A DNA stretch of 64,000 nt from Rhodocyclaceae bacterium (GCA_023150275.1 JAKLLG010000009.1:83010-147009), one strand, 5' to 3'; positions 9,993 through 20,244 are shown, numbered from the stretch's first letter. Made by a program: numbers and translations. Notes: a model not told the origin generated them from the sequence alone.

Positions 9993-11858
9993 ATGAGCGA
10001 AGTCAGCAACACCTCGCTGCTCTCGACGATCAACTCGCCCGCCGATCTGCGCAATCTCACCCGTGAGGATCTGCCGCAACTGACCAACGAACTGCGCGAT
10101 TTTCTGGTCGAATCGGTATCGAAGACCGGCGGTCACTTTTCGTCGAACCTCGGCACAATCGAACTGACCGTCGCGCTTCATTACGTCTTCAACACGCCGG
10201 AGGACCGGCTGGTGTGGGATGTCGGTCACCAGTGCTACGCACACAAGATTCTCACCGGTCGCCGCGAGCGCATGAACACCTTGCGCATGCACAGCGGGCT
10301 CTCCGGCTTTCCCAAGCGTTGCGAAAGCGAGTACGACACCTTTGGCGTCGGTCACTCCTCAACCTCGATCTCGGCCGCGCTGGGCATGGCGCTGGCCGCC
10401 AAGCAGAAGGGGGAACCGCGCAAGGTCGTCGCCATCATTGGTGACGGCGCGATGTCCGCGGGCATGGCGTTCGAGGCACTGAACAACGCCGGCGTCGCCG
10501 ACACCGATCTGCTCGTCATCCTCAACGACAACGACATGTCGATCTCGCCGCCGGTCGGCGCACTGAACAAGTACCTCGCCCGACTCTTTTCCGGGCGCAC
10601 CTTCAACGCGGCGCGCCGCGCCGGTGAGAAGGTGCTGGGCGTCGCCCCGCCGCTACTCGAATTCGCCAAGCGCGCCGAGGAACACGTCAAGGGCATGCTG
10701 ACGCCGGGCACGCTGTTCGAGGAGTTCGGCTTCAACTACATCGGCCCGATCGACGGTCACGATCTCGATTCGCTGATCCCGACGCTGCAGAATCTGAGTG
10801 CGCTGAAGGGGCCGCAGTTCCTGCATGTAATCACCAAGAAGGGACAGGGCTACAAGCACGCCGAAAGTGACCCGATCCTCTACCACGGTGTCGGCAAATT
10901 CGAGGCCGAGAAAGGCATCACGCCCTCGACCGCACCGGCAAAGCTCACCTACACACAGGTATTCGGCGACTGGCTGTGCGATATGGCGGCGGCCGATCCT
11001 CGCTTGGTCGGCATCACGCCGGCGATGCGTGAAGGCTCGGGCATGGTCCGCTTTGCCGAGCAGTACGCCGACCGCTACTACGATGTCGGCATCGCCGAGC
11101 AGCATGCCGTCACCTTCGCCGCCGGCCTCGCCTGCGAAGGCCTGAAGCCGGTGGTCGCGATCTACTCGACCTTCCTGCAGCGCGCCTACGACCAGCTGGT
11201 ACACGACGTGGCGCTGCAGAACCTGCCGGTGGTCTTTGCCATCGACCGCGGCGGCCTCGTCGGCGCCGACGGGCCGACGCACCACGGCACCTTCGATATC
11301 TCGTACCTGACCTGTATTCCGAACATGGTCGTCATGACACCGGCCGACGAAGCCGAATGCCGCATGCTGCTGTCGACGGCGATGACCCTCGATTGCCCGA
11401 GTGCGGTGCGCTATCCGCGCGGCTCGGGGATGGGCACGGTGCCCGGCACAGACCTCGCGACGCTTCCGCTCGGCAAGGGCGAGATCCGGCGCCAGGGCAA
11501 GGGGGTCGCCCTGCTCGCCTTCGGCAGCATGCTGGCGAAGGCACTGGCGGCCGGCGACGTACTTGATGCGACGGTCGCCAACATGCGCTTCGTCAAGCCG
11601 ATCGACCGCGAACTGATTTTGCAGCTGGCCGGGGAACATTCGCTGCTCGTCAGCGTCGAAGAAAATGCTGTGATCGGCGGCGCCGGCTCGGAAGTCGCCC
11701 GCGTGCTGGAGGAAGCCGGGCTGAGTACCCGCCTCCTGCGCCTCGGCCTCCCCGACCACTTCATCGATCACGGCGACCATGCACGACTGCTGGCCGAACT
11801 CGGCCTGGATCGCGACGGCATCGTCAGCGCGATCAGGGCCAGCTCGCAGTCGGCCTGA
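9993..11858 (+). CDS. dxs: 1-deoxy-D-xylulose-5-phosphate synthase
   Basis: This thiamine-diphosphate enzyme joins pyruvate and glyceraldehyde 3-phosphate, the first step of the methylerythritol isoprenoid pathway. The 621 residues match the family. It has [17 protein letters not shown] near residue 70, the ThDP-binding [18 protein letters not shown] near 151, [18 protein letters not shown] with the catalytic glutamate, and [15 protein letters not shown], a variant of the usual DRAGLVGADG. An AGGAATCCC-type ribosome site precedes the ATG. It follows ispA by 12 bases and precedes folE2 by 36. Confidence 0.96.
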   Translation: MSEVSNTSLLSTINSPADLRNLTREDLPQLTNELRDFLVESVSKTGGHFSSNLGTIELTVALHYVFNTPEDRLVWDVGHQCYAHKILTGRRERMNTLRMHSGLSGFPKRCESEYDTFGVGHSSTSISAALGMALAAKQKGEPRKVVAIIGDGAMSAGMAFEALNNAGVADTDLLVILNDNDMSISPPVGALNKYLARLFSGRTFNAARRAGEKVLGVAPPLLEFAKRAEEHVKGMLTPGTLFEEFGFNYIGPIDGHDLDSLIPTLQNLSALKGPQFLHVITKKGQGYKHAESDPILYHGVGKFEAEKGITPSTAPAKLTYTQVFGDWLCDMAAADPRLVGITPAMREGSGMVRFAEQYADRYYDVGIAEQHAVTFAAGLACEGLKPVVAIYSTFLQRAYDQLVHDVALQNLPVVFAIDRGGLVGADGPTHHGTFDISYLTCIPNMVVMTPADEAECRMLLSTAMTLDCPSAVRYPRGSGMGTVPGTDLATLPLGKGEIRRQGKGVALLAFGSMLAKALAAGDVLDATVANMRFVKPIDRELILQLAGEHSLLVSVEENAVIGGAGSEVARVLEEAGLSTRLLRLGLPDHFIDHGDHARLLAELGLDRDGIVSAIRASSQSA

Positions 11859-11894
11859 CCAATAAAACAACGTACGCCCGACCAGAGAACCGCA

Positions 11895-12722
11895 ATGAAC
11901 GCACCGCAAGCTCCCGCCGCAATGGAAGACGTCCAGGGGTCGGCCGATACGCGCCAGATCGCCATCAACAAGGTCGGCATCAAGGCCATTCGCCACCCGG
12001 TCAAGGTCCAGGACAAGACCGGCGGCGTGCAGCACACCATCGCCGTCTTCAACATGTACGTCAGCCTGCCGCACAATTTCAAGGGCACGCACATGTCACG
12101 CTTCGTCGAGATTCTCAACGGCCACGAGCGCGAGATTTCGGTCGAAAACTTCCCGGCGATGCTCGCCTCGATGGTCGAAAAGCTCGAAGCCGGGAGCGGG
12201 CGCATCGAGATGAACTTCCCCTACTTTGTGAACAAGGCGGCGCCGGTCTCCGGCGTGCAGAGCCTGATGGACTACGACGTCACCTTCATCGGCGATATCT
12301 GCAGCGGCGAAGTGGTGTCCACGGTCAAGGTCGTCGTGCCGGTGACCAGCCTGTGCCCGTGCTCGAAGAAGATTTCCGACTACGGCGCGCACAACCAGCG
12401 CTCACATGTCACCGTCACCGCGCGGCTTGACGAGCACATGTGGCTGGAAGAAATCATTTCGCTGGTCGAGGCGGAAGCGTCCTGCGAGTTGTTCGGATTG
12501 CTGAAGCGCCCGGATGAAAAGTACGTCACCGAACGCGCCTACGATAATCCGAAGTTCGTCGAGGACATGGTGCGCGACGTCGCGGCGCGCCTCAACGCCG
12601 AGAAGCGCATCTCGGCCTACGTCGTCGAATCGGAAAACTTCGAGTCGATCCACAACCACTCGGCCTACGCGCTGATTGAGCGCGACAAGAACCGCAGTTC
12701 CGGTTTCTGCGGGGCAGACTGA
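11895..12722 (+). CDS. folE2: GTP cyclohydrolase FolE2 (type IB)
   Basis: The enzyme opens GTP to dihydroneopterin triphosphate, the first step of folate and queuosine synthesis. The 275-residue sequence has the FolE2 (DUF198) hallmarks: [19 protein letters not shown], the metal-binding [21 protein letters not shown], and the C-terminal [15 protein letters not shown]. Type IB enzymes can use metals other than zinc and often back up or replace FolE. There is no zinc-responsive site visible upstream; it simply follows dxs by 36 bases. A bidirectional terminator lies 42 bases after the stop. Confidence 0.94.
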   Translation: MNAPQAPAAMEDVQGSADTRQIAINKVGIKAIRHPVKVQDKTGGVQHTIAVFNMYVSLPHNFKGTHMSRFVEILNGHEREISVENFPAMLASMVEKLEAGSGRIEMNFPYFVNKAAPVSGVQSLMDYDVTFIGDICSGEVVSTVKVVVPVTSLCPCSKKISDYGAHNQRSHVTVTARLDEHMWLEEIISLVEAEASCELFGLLKRPDEKYVTERAYDNPKFVEDMVRDVAARLNAEKRISAYVVESENFESIHNHSAYALIERDKNRSSGFCGAD

Positions 12723-12763
12723 CGTTCACGTTGCAGATACGGCGCAGACACGCTCTGCCCAAG

Positions 12764-12797
12764 CAACAAAAAAGGCGCCGAGGCGCCTTTTTTGTTG
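12764..12797. terminator. bidirectional intrinsic terminator (folE2 / rplS)
   Basis: Two 16-base perfect arms, 12764-12779 and 12782-12797, each contain GGCGCC flanked by a run of six A or T. Read in either direction the hairpin is followed by a T-run, so it can end both the plus-strand folE2 transcript and the minus-strand rpsP-rimM-trmD-rplS transcript. The two operons converge here. Confidence 0.92.
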
Positions 12798-12819
12798 GGT
12801 CCGAAGAAACGGGCAGCGA

Positions 12820-13191
12820 TTACGCCTCGGCCTTCTTGCTGACCAGCTTTTCCTTGATACGGGCCGACTTGCCGGAACGCTCGCGGAGGTAGTACAGCTT
12901 GGCGCGACGCACGTCGCCGCGGCGCTTCACTTCGATCGAAGCGACCAGCGGGGAGTAGGTCTGGAACGTACGCTCGACGCCTTCGCCGGACGAGATCTTG
13001 CGCACGGTGAAGCCGGAGTTCAGGCCACGGTTGCGCTTGGCGATGACGACGCCTTCGTAAGCCTGCAGACGCTCACGGTTGCCTTCCTTGACCTTCACCT
13101 GGACGACGACGGTGTCGCCCGGGGCGAAATCGGGAACGGTCTTGCCCAGACGGGCGATTTCTTCCTGCTCGAGTTGCTGAATCAGATTCAT
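12820..13191 (-). CDS. rplS: 50S ribosomal protein L19
   Basis: The 123-residue protein begins [34 protein letters not shown] and contains [23 protein letters not shown] and [21 protein letters not shown], all diagnostic of L19, which sits at the 30S-50S interface. The start at 13191 has GGAG upstream and only two bases separate it from the trmD stop. It is the last gene of the rpsP-rimM-trmD-rplS operon and ends just before the shared terminator. Confidence 0.97.
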   Translation of the reverse strand: MNLIQQLEQEEIARLGKTVPDFAPGDTVVVQVKVKEGNRERLQAYEGVVIAKRNRGLNSGFTVRKISSGEGVERTFQTYSPLVASIEVKRRGDVRRAKLYYLRERSGKSARIKEKLVSKKAEA

Positions 13192-13193
13192 TT

Positions 13194-13991
13194 TTAAGCT
13201 CCAAAGTTTTCCTGACCGCATTGCTCCAGTTCGGCCTTGTATTCCGCCAGGAGTTGCGTTTCCTCTTTCGACAGCTTGCGTCCGGCCAACAACTCCGGGC
13301 GCCGCTGCCAGGTTCGACCCAGCGACTGTTTCAGCCGCCAGCGACGAATCTTCTCGTGGTGACCGGACAACAGCACCTCCGGCACCCGCGCACCCTCGTA
13401 TTCCTCGGGCCGCGTGTAGTGCGGGCAATCCAGCAGGCCCGACACGAACGAATCCTCTACCGCCGACTGCGCATCGTTGAGCACACCCGGCAACTGCCTG
13501 ACGACGGCATCGATCAGCGCCATCGCCGGAATTTCGCCTCCGGAGAGCACGAAATCCCCGATCGAGATTTCCTCATCGACGCAACGCTCGATCAGCCGCT
13601 CGTCGATTCCTTCGTAGCGCCCGCAGAGAAGGATCAAGCCCTCGCCTGCCGTCGCCGCGTTTGCCACAAACTGCATCACCCGCTCATGCGTCAGCGGTTT
13701 GCCCTGCGGCGAGAGGTAGATGACGCGGCTTTGCGTCACACCGGCCTCCTGCTGCTTCGCCTTCGCCGCGTCGATCGCGGTTTCCAGCGGTTCGGGCAGC
13801 ATCACCATGCCGGGGCCGCCGCCGTAGGGCCGGTCGTCCACCGTCCGGTAATTGTTCGTCACATGATCGCGCGGGTTCTCGAACCCGATCGACCAGATGC
13901 CGTCCTCCAGCGCCCGCCGTGTCACACCGCAAGCGGTGAGCGCCGCGAACATCTCGGGAAAGATGGTCACGGCAGCGATGTGCAGCGTCAC
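13194..13991 (-). CDS. trmD: tRNA (guanine-N1-)-methyltransferase
   Basis: TrmD methylates G37 of tRNAs, using S-adenosylmethionine, to keep the reading frame. The 265-residue sequence starts [15 protein letters not shown] and has the trefoil-knot SPOUT motifs [30 protein letters not shown] and [16 protein letters not shown]. The C-terminal domain includes [21 protein letters not shown]. Its start overlaps the rimM stop by 4 bases, and rplS begins 2 bases after its own stop, which is the conserved operon order. Confidence 0.97.
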   Translation of the reverse strand: MTLHIAAVTIFPEMFAALTACGVTRRALEDGIWSIGFENPRDHVTNNYRTVDDRPYGGGPGMVMLPEPLETAIDAAKAKQQEAGVTQSRVIYLSPQGKPLTHERVMQFVANAATAGEGLILLCGRYEGIDERLIERCVDEEISIGDFVLSGGEIPAMALIDAVVRQLPGVLNDAQSAVEDSFVSGLLDCPHYTRPEEYEGARVPEVLLSGHHEKIRRWRLKQSLGRTWQRRPELLAGRKLSKEETQLLAEYKAELEQCGQENFGA

Positions 13992-14509
13992 CAGTCAGCT
14001 TCCCATTCAACGCGGATGCGCTTCGCGGCGACATCCACATCGAGCACGACGGCACTGACGAAGGGCAGCAGCCTTTCCGTTCCGTCGTCGGCCGCAACCA
14101 CCAGCACATCGCTGGCCGCGGACTCGATCAGTTCCTTCACCGCACCGAGCCGCTCGTCGCGCCCATTCACCACATCGAGGCCGATCAGATCGGCCCAGTA
14201 GTACTCATCCTTGCCGGTCGCCGGCAACGCTTCGCGCGCTGCGCCGACCAGCGATCCCTTCAGCGCTTCCGCCGCAGAGCGGTCGGCGACGCCTTCCAGC
14301 TGGACCAGCAGCCCGTCGGACTGCAGCTTGCTGCGCACCGGGGCGACTTCCCGCCAGCTTTCCGGCGGCTCGCCCTCACGGCCCAGTTGCCACGCCTTCA
14401 TCCGCCCCCAGGAGGACGGATCGTCGGCGAAGGGATGCACCCTGACCCAGCCCTGCACCCCGTAGGCCCCGACGATCTTGCCGAGGACGATGAAGGCGCG
14501 ATCCACCAA
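13988..14509 (-). CDS. rimM: ribosome maturation factor RimM
   Basis: The 173-residue protein has the RimM N-terminal barrel ([22 protein letters not shown]) and the C-terminal PRC-barrel ([37 protein letters not shown]). It helps 30S head assembly by binding S19. Initiation is unusual: the frame opens with TTG at 14509 directly followed by GTG at 14506, and no good Shine-Dalgarno is visible, so either codon may be used. The stop overlaps the trmD start by 4 bases. It lies 30 bases downstream of rpsP. Confidence 0.94.
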   Translation of the reverse strand: MVDRAFIVLGKIVGAYGVQGWVRVHPFADDPSSWGRMKAWQLGREGEPPESWREVAPVRSKLQSDGLLVQLEGVADRSAAEALKGSLVGAAREALPATGKDEYYWADLIGLDVVNGRDERLGAVKELIESAASDVLVVAADDGTERLLPFVSAVVLDVDVAAKRIRVEWEADW

Positions 14510-14539
14510 GGAGAATCAGGTCAAGGGATATTCAGTAAC

Positions 14540-14791
14540 TTAGGCGGCAGCCTTGGCGGCTTGCTTGACCAGACGGGCAACCGTCGGCGACAGCTGGGCG
14601 CCGTTCTGCTGCCAGTGGGTCAGGCGATCCGTCGCGATGCGCAGCGGCTGCTCGGCACCCGAGGCCACCGGATTGTAGAAACCGATGCGCTCGATGAAAC
14701 GGCCGTCACGGCGGTTACGCGAGTCGGCAGCGACGATGTTGTAGAACGGACGCTTCTTGGAGCCACCACGGGCCAGGCGAATCACAACCAT
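14540..14791 (-). CDS. rpsP: 30S ribosomal protein S16
   Basis: The 83-residue sequence [41 protein letters not shown] is S16 beyond doubt; the tail [17 protein letters not shown] is also typical. S16 binds 16S rRNA early in 30S assembly. The ATG at 14791 has GGAAGAG about 9 bases upstream. It is the first gene of the rpsP-rimM-trmD-rplS operon and has a strong sigma70-like promoter about 40 bases upstream. Confidence 0.97.
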   Translation of the reverse strand: MVVIRLARGGSKKRPFYNIVAADSRNRRDGRFIERIGFYNPVASGAEQPLRIATDRLTHWQQNGAQLSPTVARLVKQAAKAAA

Positions 14792-14827
14792 TGTGTTGTT
14801 CTCTTCCGGAATCAGAAAAAGGGGGAG

Positions 14828-14855
14828 ATTATAGCAAGAAACCAAGACGAAACAA
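14828..14855 (-). promoter_or_regulatory. promoter of the rpsP operon
   Basis: On the minus strand, TTGTTT (14855-14850) and a perfect TATAAT (14833-14828) are separated by 16 bp. Transcription would start near 14821, giving a leader of about 30 bases before rpsP. Confidence 0.72.
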
Positions 14856-14924
14856 TCCCCTAGTTGAATCGACCGGAATCTACCGCCTGCCGACCCGGTT
14901 TTCAGCAACAGGCGAACACGTACC

Positions 14925-14954
14925 GAGACAGCACCGGGATGCCGCACCTATAAT
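14925..14954 (+). promoter_or_regulatory. promoter of the 500-residue PilZ-like gene
   Basis: GAGACA (14925-14930) and a perfect TATAAT (14949-14954) lie 18 bp apart, about 34 bases before the ATG at 14988. It is divergent from the rpsP promoter, with about 70 bases between the two -35 elements. Confidence 0.6.
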
Positions 14955-14987
14955 GAGCCTGAAATCCAGTAATTCTCCTCAAAATCG

Positions 14988-16490
14988 ATGGAAACCGCAC
15001 TGCCCGAAGACGAACTTGCGCTAATCGATCTGCGCGCCATACTCGACTGGCTGGCCACGCCGGCTGCTCGACAACCCGAGGACGAGCTGGCGCCGCTGCA
15101 TGCGCACCTTACCGCGCTGCGCGAGACGCGCACGGCAGCACACCAGCGGCACAAGGTTCTCGACCTCCTCTACACCCGCACTCACAGCGTCGTTCAGAAG
15201 CTGCTCCCTGACCTGACCGGTGTCTCCCTGCCCCTGTCGCGCCGTACCCGACAGACCGTGCGCGGCATGCAGGACGTGCTGCTGATGGTGGCGGAAGACT
15301 ATCTGAACACCTTCGGCGACCTCGATGCCCATCTCATCAAGGGCCTGCGCCGACCACCGGAATTGACGCTATGGCGCACCCTCGACGCACTGTCGACGCA
15401 CCTCACCATCAGCGACTACGCCGCTGCGCCGTCGTCGCCCGGTGTCTGGCTGCAGATGCACCGCGCGTACCAGCTTGCGCTGGCGAACGGCGTTGCAGAC
15501 AACGCGGTTCGCGGCCCGGGCAGAACGCCGCGTCAGGTGTATCAGCGCGCACTGCTTGTTGCCTGCGCTCAGCCGGCCTCGTTTACCTCGCATGAAATCG
15601 ACCTCGTGATCGACTATGTCAGTCGTTTCGAGTCACATGCGGCCCTCGTCACCGCAACAGAGGACATGCCTGACGCTGCGCATTTCCATGTTGATCCGGA
15701 CCGCGATGCGGCGCCGGTGTCGGCTGCGCGCCGCCCACCGCCGCCGGGCGCAATGTGTCTTGATTGCGGGCCACTCGCACAACTCGTGGAAGACCAGATC
15801 GCCGCGCTCGAAGCCGGCAAATCAGCCATCGATCTCGGACTTCCGGAAGATGCCGCCACCCCGGTGGGGCTGGGCGTGCTGCGCCGCCTCGCCCACTATT
15901 GGGGGCACGCGGGTAAGCGCCGATTCACTCGTCGGCGTCAAAGCTACCGGGCGGTAATGTGCATGGGACTGCCGGCACTCTGGCAGCTGTTCAGCACCGA
16001 AGCCACGGAGGCTGGCGAGCTCACCAGCTGGATGGTCACCAATGAAAGTCCGGATGGCTACGCCCTGATGCACGTCACCGGCAAGACAAATCGTGTCTCA
16101 CCGGGCGATATCGTTGCGATCCGCACCGAGAATGCAGCCGACTGGGCCATCTGCATCGTACGCTGGGCACTGTCGGAGAATCCGGAACACTTGGAAGTCG
16201 GCACCCAGATACTCGCCACGCGGGCAACACCGGCCATTCTTGCGAGTAACGCGAAGGCAGCGGCGGAACGCAGCGTCAGGCAATCCGTACTGGTTCTGCC
16301 GCAGCTCCCCCCGATCCGCCCTTCGGAAACCCTGATCGCACCGACGGGTACGGTGCAATCCGATTTGCGCCGGATGGTGTTGATCATCGAACGCGAGAAC
16401 ATCGAACTGCGCGAAATCATGCCGACACATCTCGATGAGCAGACGTCAAGCATCGAGGTGATTGCATTCAAGGAACGCGATCCGAACTGA
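14988..16490 (+). CDS. conserved hypothetical protein with PilZ-like C-terminal motifs
   Basis: The 500-residue protein has no signal peptide or membrane helix. The first 300 residues look mostly helical, and a CLDCG pair occurs near residue 260. The C-terminal part has the two motifs that bind cyclic di-GMP in PilZ domains in the right order: RQSYR (R317 to R321, R-x3-R) and NESPDG (N352, S354, G357, N-x-S-x2-G), followed by beta-rich sequence VSPGDIVAIRTEN and WAICIVRWALSENPEHLEVGTQIL. Cyclic di-GMP binding is therefore a reasonable prediction but unproven. No Shine-Dalgarno is obvious at the ATG; a good promoter lies upstream. I do not recognise a named family for the N-terminal part. Confidence 0.72.
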   Translation: METALPEDELALIDLRAILDWLATPAARQPEDELAPLHAHLTALRETRTAAHQRHKVLDLLYTRTHSVVQKLLPDLTGVSLPLSRRTRQTVRGMQDVLLMVAEDYLNTFGDLDAHLIKGLRRPPELTLWRTLDALSTHLTISDYAAAPSSPGVWLQMHRAYQLALANGVADNAVRGPGRTPRQVYQRALLVACAQPASFTSHEIDLVIDYVSRFESHAALVTATEDMPDAAHFHVDPDRDAAPVSAARRPPPPGAMCLDCGPLAQLVEDQIAALEAGKSAIDLGLPEDAATPVGLGVLRRLAHYWGHAGKRRFTRRRQSYRAVMCMGLPALWQLFSTEATEAGELTSWMVTNESPDGYALMHVTGKTNRVSPGDIVAIRTENAADWAICIVRWALSENPEHLEVGTQILATRATPAILASNAKAAAERSVRQSVLVLPQLPPIRPSETLIAPTGTVQSDLRRMVLIIERENIELREIMPTHLDEQTSSIEVIAFKERDPN

Positions 16491-16536
16491 CCTGCCAGCC
16501 CGATCTCGATCATTTCTGTCGAAACTGCAGCGGAGC

Positions 16537-17397
16537 TCAGCGCCTTCGCCCGCGCGCCGCCCCCTCGAATTCCGGCAACAGCGCCGCAATGAGGGCACCG
16601 AACAGAACTACCGCCCACGACAGATAAACCCAGAGCAGGAACAGCGGCACCACGGCAAAGGCACCATAGATTGCCTTGTACGATGGAAAGTACGAGAGAT
16701 AGAGTTCGAACGCCTTCTGCAGCAGAACGAATCCGATCGCGGCAAAGGCGCCGGCAATGCCGGCAGCACGCCAACGCACTTCGGAGTTCGGCACAGCCCG
16801 GTAGATGAAGGCAAAAAACACCATCAGCACGAACAAGGAAACGATTTTGAGCATCGTCGCACGCAACCAGCCCAACTGGCCGACCAGACCGAGCGACGTG
16901 GTAACGGCATAAGAGATGCCTGCCAGCACGCCGCCGACCAGCAACGGCCAGACGACGATCACGATCATGTAGAGCGGAATACGCTGCCACAGCGGGCGCG
17001 GCACCTTGACCTGCCATGCATGATTGAAGGCGCGCTCGATCGTGTTGAGCAGCAGGAAAGCCGTGATCACCAGCATGCCGACGCCGACCCAGCTGACATC
17101 GGCCGCACGGCGGGAGAATTGCAGGATCTTGCCCGCGATCAGCCCCCCTGAGCCAGGCGGCAGCAGATGACTCACCAGCATTTTGTCGACGTGATCGACT
17201 GAACTGGCAAACTGCGGGAACGCCGAGACGAAAGCGAGCACCAAGGCAGCGAGCGGCACCAATGACAGCAGCGTCGTAAAGGCAAGGCTCGCGCTCAGCT
17301 GATGAAAATCATCGACGATGAAACGATGCGACGCGCGCAGCAGCAAGGGCATTGCGATGACGCGGAACCTGGTTTTCGATGCGGAGCGGGTACTCAT
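16537..17397 (-). CDS. YihY family inner membrane protein
   Basis: The 286-residue protein has six or so hydrophobic helices and the YihY/UPF0761 features: SASLAFTTLLSLVPLAALVL near residue 40, HLLPPGSGGLIAGKI, and FRAVPNSEVRW-like YRAVPNSEVRWRAAGIAGAFAAIGFVLLQKAFELYLSYF. These proteins were once called RNase BN in error; their function in the inner membrane is unknown. No Shine-Dalgarno is visible. The start codon lies only 20 bases from the start of the divergent DUF2069 gene, and a -10-like element in that gap is nearly adjacent to the ATG. Confidence 0.88.
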   Translation of the reverse strand: MSTRSASKTRFRVIAMPLLLRASHRFIVDDFHQLSASLAFTTLLSLVPLAALVLAFVSAFPQFASSVDHVDKMLVSHLLPPGSGGLIAGKILQFSRRAADVSWVGVGMLVITAFLLLNTIERAFNHAWQVKVPRPLWQRIPLYMIVIVVWPLLVGGVLAGISYAVTTSLGLVGQLGWLRATMLKIVSLFVLMVFFAFIYRAVPNSEVRWRAAGIAGAFAAIGFVLLQKAFELYLSYFPSYKAIYGAFAVVPLFLLWVYLSWAVVLFGALIAALLPEFEGAARGRRR

Positions 17398-17405
17398 AGG
17401 GCCGC

Positions 17406-17412
17406 TATAATA
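17406..17412. promoter_or_regulatory. shared bidirectional -10 element (yihY / DUF2069)
   Basis: The 20-base gap between divergent start codons contains GCTATAATAGC, nearly self-complementary. Read on the plus strand it gives TATAAT (17406-17411); on the minus strand TATTAT (17412-17407). Each -10 ends about 6 to 9 bases from its start codon, so transcripts would have essentially no leader, and neither gene has a Shine-Dalgarno. The matching -35 regions would lie inside the opposite gene and are weak. Confidence 0.55.
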
Positions 17413-17417
17413 GCGCG

Positions 17418-17786
17418 ATGCCTGAATCCAACAGCCATCGCGATCACGCCATCGTGCGCATCGCCTACCTTGCGGCCTGCGGCAGCCTGATTGCGCTGAT
17501 TTTTCTCGGTATTGCCTGGGAGCTCCGTATGGCGCCGGTACAACCCGGCGGCTCGGCGCTGGTCTTCAAGGTCATCCCCTTGTTGCTTGCGCTCTTTGGC
17601 ATCCTGCATGGCAAGCGCTACACCTACAAGTGGTCTTCGCTGTTGATCCTGTTCTACTTTGCCGAAGGACTGGTACGCGCCACGTCCGACCAAGGTCTGG
17701 CGCAGTGGCTTGCCGTCATCGAGATCGCACTTTCCGTAACTTTCTTCGTTGCGGCGGTTGTCTTTCTGCGCCGCACGCGCCCGTGA
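17418..17786 (+). CDS. DUF2069 inner membrane protein
   Basis: The 122-residue protein has about four hydrophobic helices. LRMAPVQPGGSALVFKVIPLLLALFGILHGKRYTYKWSSLLILFYFAEGLVRATSD carries the family signature (PGGS, KxxPLLL, GKRYTYxW, YFAEGxVR). DUF2069 proteins are small predicted inner membrane proteins of unknown function in beta- and gammaproteobacteria, often near wrbA or yihY; yihY is divergent here and wrbA is absent. The ATG lies about 7 bases after a perfect TATAAT with no ribosome site, so it may be leaderless. Confidence 0.85.
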   Translation: MPESNSHRDHAIVRIAYLAACGSLIALIFLGIAWELRMAPVQPGGSALVFKVIPLLLALFGILHGKRYTYKWSSLLILFYFAEGLVRATSDQGLAQWLAVIEIALSVTFFVAAVVFLRRTRP

Positions 17787-17791
17787 ATCAA

Positions 17792-17810
17792 GGCTGCGCT
17801 TTGCGCAGCC
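17792..17810. terminator. hairpin between DUF2069 gene and leuA
   Basis: GGCTGCGC (17792-17799) pairs perfectly with GCGCAGCC (17803-17810) around a TTT loop, in the 30-base gap between two convergent genes. T-runs on either side are short (GTTT on plus, TTGATT on minus), so termination may be weak in both directions. Confidence 0.5.
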
Positions 17811-17816
17811 CGCCGT

Positions 17817-19358
17817 TTACACGTCGCCCTGTGCCTTCACCCGATCACCGGAGGAATGGAGCTTGTTCAGCGCATTCAGGTAAGCCTTGGCGGAGGCGAT
17901 GACAATGTCGGTGTCGGCGCCATTGCCATTGACGACCCGGCCGCCGTGCGACAGGCGCACCGTTACTTCACCCTGCGCATCGGTACCAGTCGTGATCGCA
18001 TTGACCGAGTAGAGCAGCAACTCTGACCCGCTCTTCGCCATCGCCTCGATCGCCCTGAAGGTGGCATCGACCGGGCCGCTGCCCTCGGAACCGGCTTTCT
18101 GTTCCACCCCACCAACGGTCAGCGTCACCGCTGCAGCCGGCGTCTCACCGGTTTCCGAGCAGACGCGCGAATAGACCAGTTTGTAGTGCTCGTCCTCGGG
18201 CGTCACCGTCTCGTCGGAGACCAGCGCCTGCAAGTCTTCGTCGAAGATCTCGTGCTTTTTGTCGGCCAGTTCCTTGAAGCGGGCAAAGGCGGCATTCAAG
18301 GCCTCGTCGCTCGACAATTCGATACCAAGCTCGGAGAGACGCGTCTTGAATGCGTTGCGGCCGGAATGCTTGCCGAGCACCAGTTTGTTCTGTGTCCAGC
18401 CGACATCCTGAGCGCGCATGATCTCGTAGGTCTCACGGTGCTTGATCACGCCGTCCTGATGAATGCCGGATTCGTGGGCGAAGGCATTGGCGCCGACCAC
18501 CGCCTTGTTCGGCTGCACCGGATAACCGGTAATCTGCGATACCAGCTTCGAGGCTGGCACGATCTGCGTCGTGTCGATGCCGGTCTCGACCGGGAAGACG
18601 TCGGCGCGCGTGCGCACGGCCATGACGATCTCTTCGAGCGAGGCATTGCCTGCGCGTTCGCCGAGCCCGTTGATTGTACATTCCACCTGCCGGGCACCGG
18701 CCAGCACGGCGGCCAGCGAGTTGGCAACGGCCAGCCCGAGGTCATTGTGGCAATGCACCGACCAGACCACCTTGTCGGCATTCGGCACGCGGGCGAGCAA
18801 TTGCTTGATCGTCTCGGCAAATTGACCCGGCAGGTTGTAGCCAACGGTGTCCGGTACATTGATGGTCGTTGCCCCGGCCTTGATCACCTGTTCGAAGATG
18901 CGGCACAGAAAATCGAGTTCGGAACGGCCGGCATCCTCAGCAGAGAACTCAACGTTGTCGGTATAGTTACGTGCCCAGCCAATCGCCTTCACCGCCTGCT
19001 CGACGACCTGATCGGGCGTCATGCGCAGCTTCTTTTCCATGTGGATCGGGCTGGTGGCGATGAAGGTATGAATGCGACCCGATTTCGCCGGCCGGATGGC
19101 TTCGCCGGCACGGCCGATATCGTTCTCGTTGGCGCGCGCCAGCGAGCAGACGGTCGATTCCTTGATCGCTTCGGCAATGGCATGAATCGCGTCGAAGTCG
19201 CCAGGAGACGCGGCAGCAAAGCCCGCCTCGATGACGTCCACCTTCATGCGCTCGAGCTGGCGGGCAACGCGGATTTTCTCCTCCTTGGTCATCGAGGCGC
19301 CGGGGCTCTGCTCACCGTCGCGCAAGGTGGTATCGAAAATGACCAGACGTTCTTTCAT
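17817..19358 (-). CDS. leuA: 2-isopropylmalate synthase
   Basis: LeuA condenses acetyl-CoA with 2-oxoisovalerate in the first committed step of leucine synthesis. The 513-residue sequence has the HMGL-like TIM barrel with [16 protein letters not shown] at the N-terminus, the metal-binding [14 protein letters not shown], and [10 protein letters not shown]. The C-terminal regulatory LeuA dimer domain follows (about 390-513), where leucine binds in the family. The start at 19358 has GGAG 6 bases upstream. It follows pssA by 37 bases on the same strand, downstream of ilvBNC, so the valine-leucine genes are grouped. Confidence 0.96.
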   Translation of the reverse strand: MKERLVIFDTTLRDGEQSPGASMTKEEKIRVARQLERMKVDVIEAGFAAASPGDFDAIHAIAEAIKESTVCSLARANENDIGRAGEAIRPAKSGRIHTFIATSPIHMEKKLRMTPDQVVEQAVKAIGWARNYTDNVEFSAEDAGRSELDFLCRIFEQVIKAGATTINVPDTVGYNLPGQFAETIKQLLARVPNADKVVWSVHCHNDLGLAVANSLAAVLAGARQVECTINGLGERAGNASLEEIVMAVRTRADVFPVETGIDTTQIVPASKLVSQITGYPVQPNKAVVGANAFAHESGIHQDGVIKHRETYEIMRAQDVGWTQNKLVLGKHSGRNAFKTRLSELGIELSSDEALNAAFARFKELADKKHEIFDEDLQALVSDETVTPEDEHYKLVYSRVCSETGETPAAAVTLTVGGVEQKAGSEGSGPVDATFRAIEAMAKSGSELLLYSVNAITTGTDAQGEVTVRLSHGGRVVNGNGADTDIVIASAKAYLNALNKLHSSGDRVKAQGDV

Positions 19359-19395
19359 GATTGACTCCAAATCAGGGATTTCGCGCCCACCCCGC

Positions 19396-20163
19396 TCATT
19401 GCGCGGGCGGTTGGGTCTTGCGACGTGTCATGCGAAACAGTGCCATCACGTAGCCGGAGAGGGCGTAGAGCACGAAGAATCCGAACAGCGTAACCTCGGG
19501 TTTCAGCGCCATCAGTGCAAAGGCCAGTGCAATCGCCGCGACGACAAAGAACGGAACGCTCTTGCGCAGGTTGATATCCTTGAAGCTGTAGAAGCGGACG
19601 TTGGTGACCATCGTCACGCCGGCAAAGATCGTGGTTGCGGCAGCAAGGAGGGGAAAGTCGCTGCCAGCGAAGCCGCTATCAACGGCGACCCAGATGAAGC
19701 CGGCAACCAGTGCAGCGGCCGCCGGACTCGGCAAGCCCTGGAAATAGCGCTTGTCCATCACTTCCAGCGTCGTGTTGAAGCGCGCGAGGCGCAGTGCGGC
19801 CCCCGCACAATAGATAAAGGCAGCAATCCAGCCAAGCCGCCCCAGATCGCGCAACGCCCACTCATACATGACCAATGACGGCGCCGCCCCGAAAGAGACC
19901 ATGTCGGACAGCGAATCATACTCGGCACCGAAGGCCGATTGCGTGCGCGTCAGCCGCGCCACACGACCATCAAGTCCGTCGAGCACCATGGCGACAAAGA
20001 TGGCCATCACTGCCTTCTCGAAGCTGCCCTGCATCGCCATCACGACCGCGTAGAAGCCGGAAAAAAGGGCTGCTGTCGTAAACAGGTTGGGCAGGATGTA
20101 GATGCCCTTGCGGCGCAACTCCGGATTGAATAGTGCCTTGCGGGGTAATTTGGGATCCGCCAT
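19396..20163 (-). CDS. pssA: CDP-diacylglycerol--serine O-phosphatidyltransferase
   Basis: The enzyme makes phosphatidylserine from CDP-diacylglycerol and serine in the inner membrane, the precursor of phosphatidylethanolamine. The 255-residue sequence has several membrane helices and a perfect CDP-alcohol phosphotransferase motif D-G-x2-A-R-x8-G-x3-D-x3-D within [20 protein letters not shown] and the following LSD. It is the membrane-embedded type II enzyme, unlike E. coli PssA. The ATG at 20163 lacks a good Shine-Dalgarno, but upstream in-frame codons do not look like protein. It sits between the ilvC terminator and leuA. Confidence 0.93.
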   Translation of the reverse strand: MADPKLPRKALFNPELRRKGIYILPNLFTTAALFSGFYAVVMAMQGSFEKAVMAIFVAMVLDGLDGRVARLTRTQSAFGAEYDSLSDMVSFGAAPSLVMYEWALRDLGRLGWIAAFIYCAGAALRLARFNTTLEVMDKRYFQGLPSPAAAALVAGFIWVAVDSGFAGSDFPLLAAATTIFAGVTMVTNVRFYSFKDINLRKSVPFFVVAAIALAFALMALKPEVTLFGFFVLYALSGYVMALFRMTRRKTQPPAQ

Positions 20164-20244
20164 GGGGGTCTGGTCCAGCACCGACGTTATGCCGGTTGTG
20201 AAGATGAGTGGCGAAAGGATACCGTTTCGCGACGCCGAAAGAAA

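Noticed and set aside
16058..17017. Minus-strand frame spanning the end of the PilZ-like gene and part of yihY
   Set aside because: It overlaps two better supported genes in another phase and has no recognisable domain.
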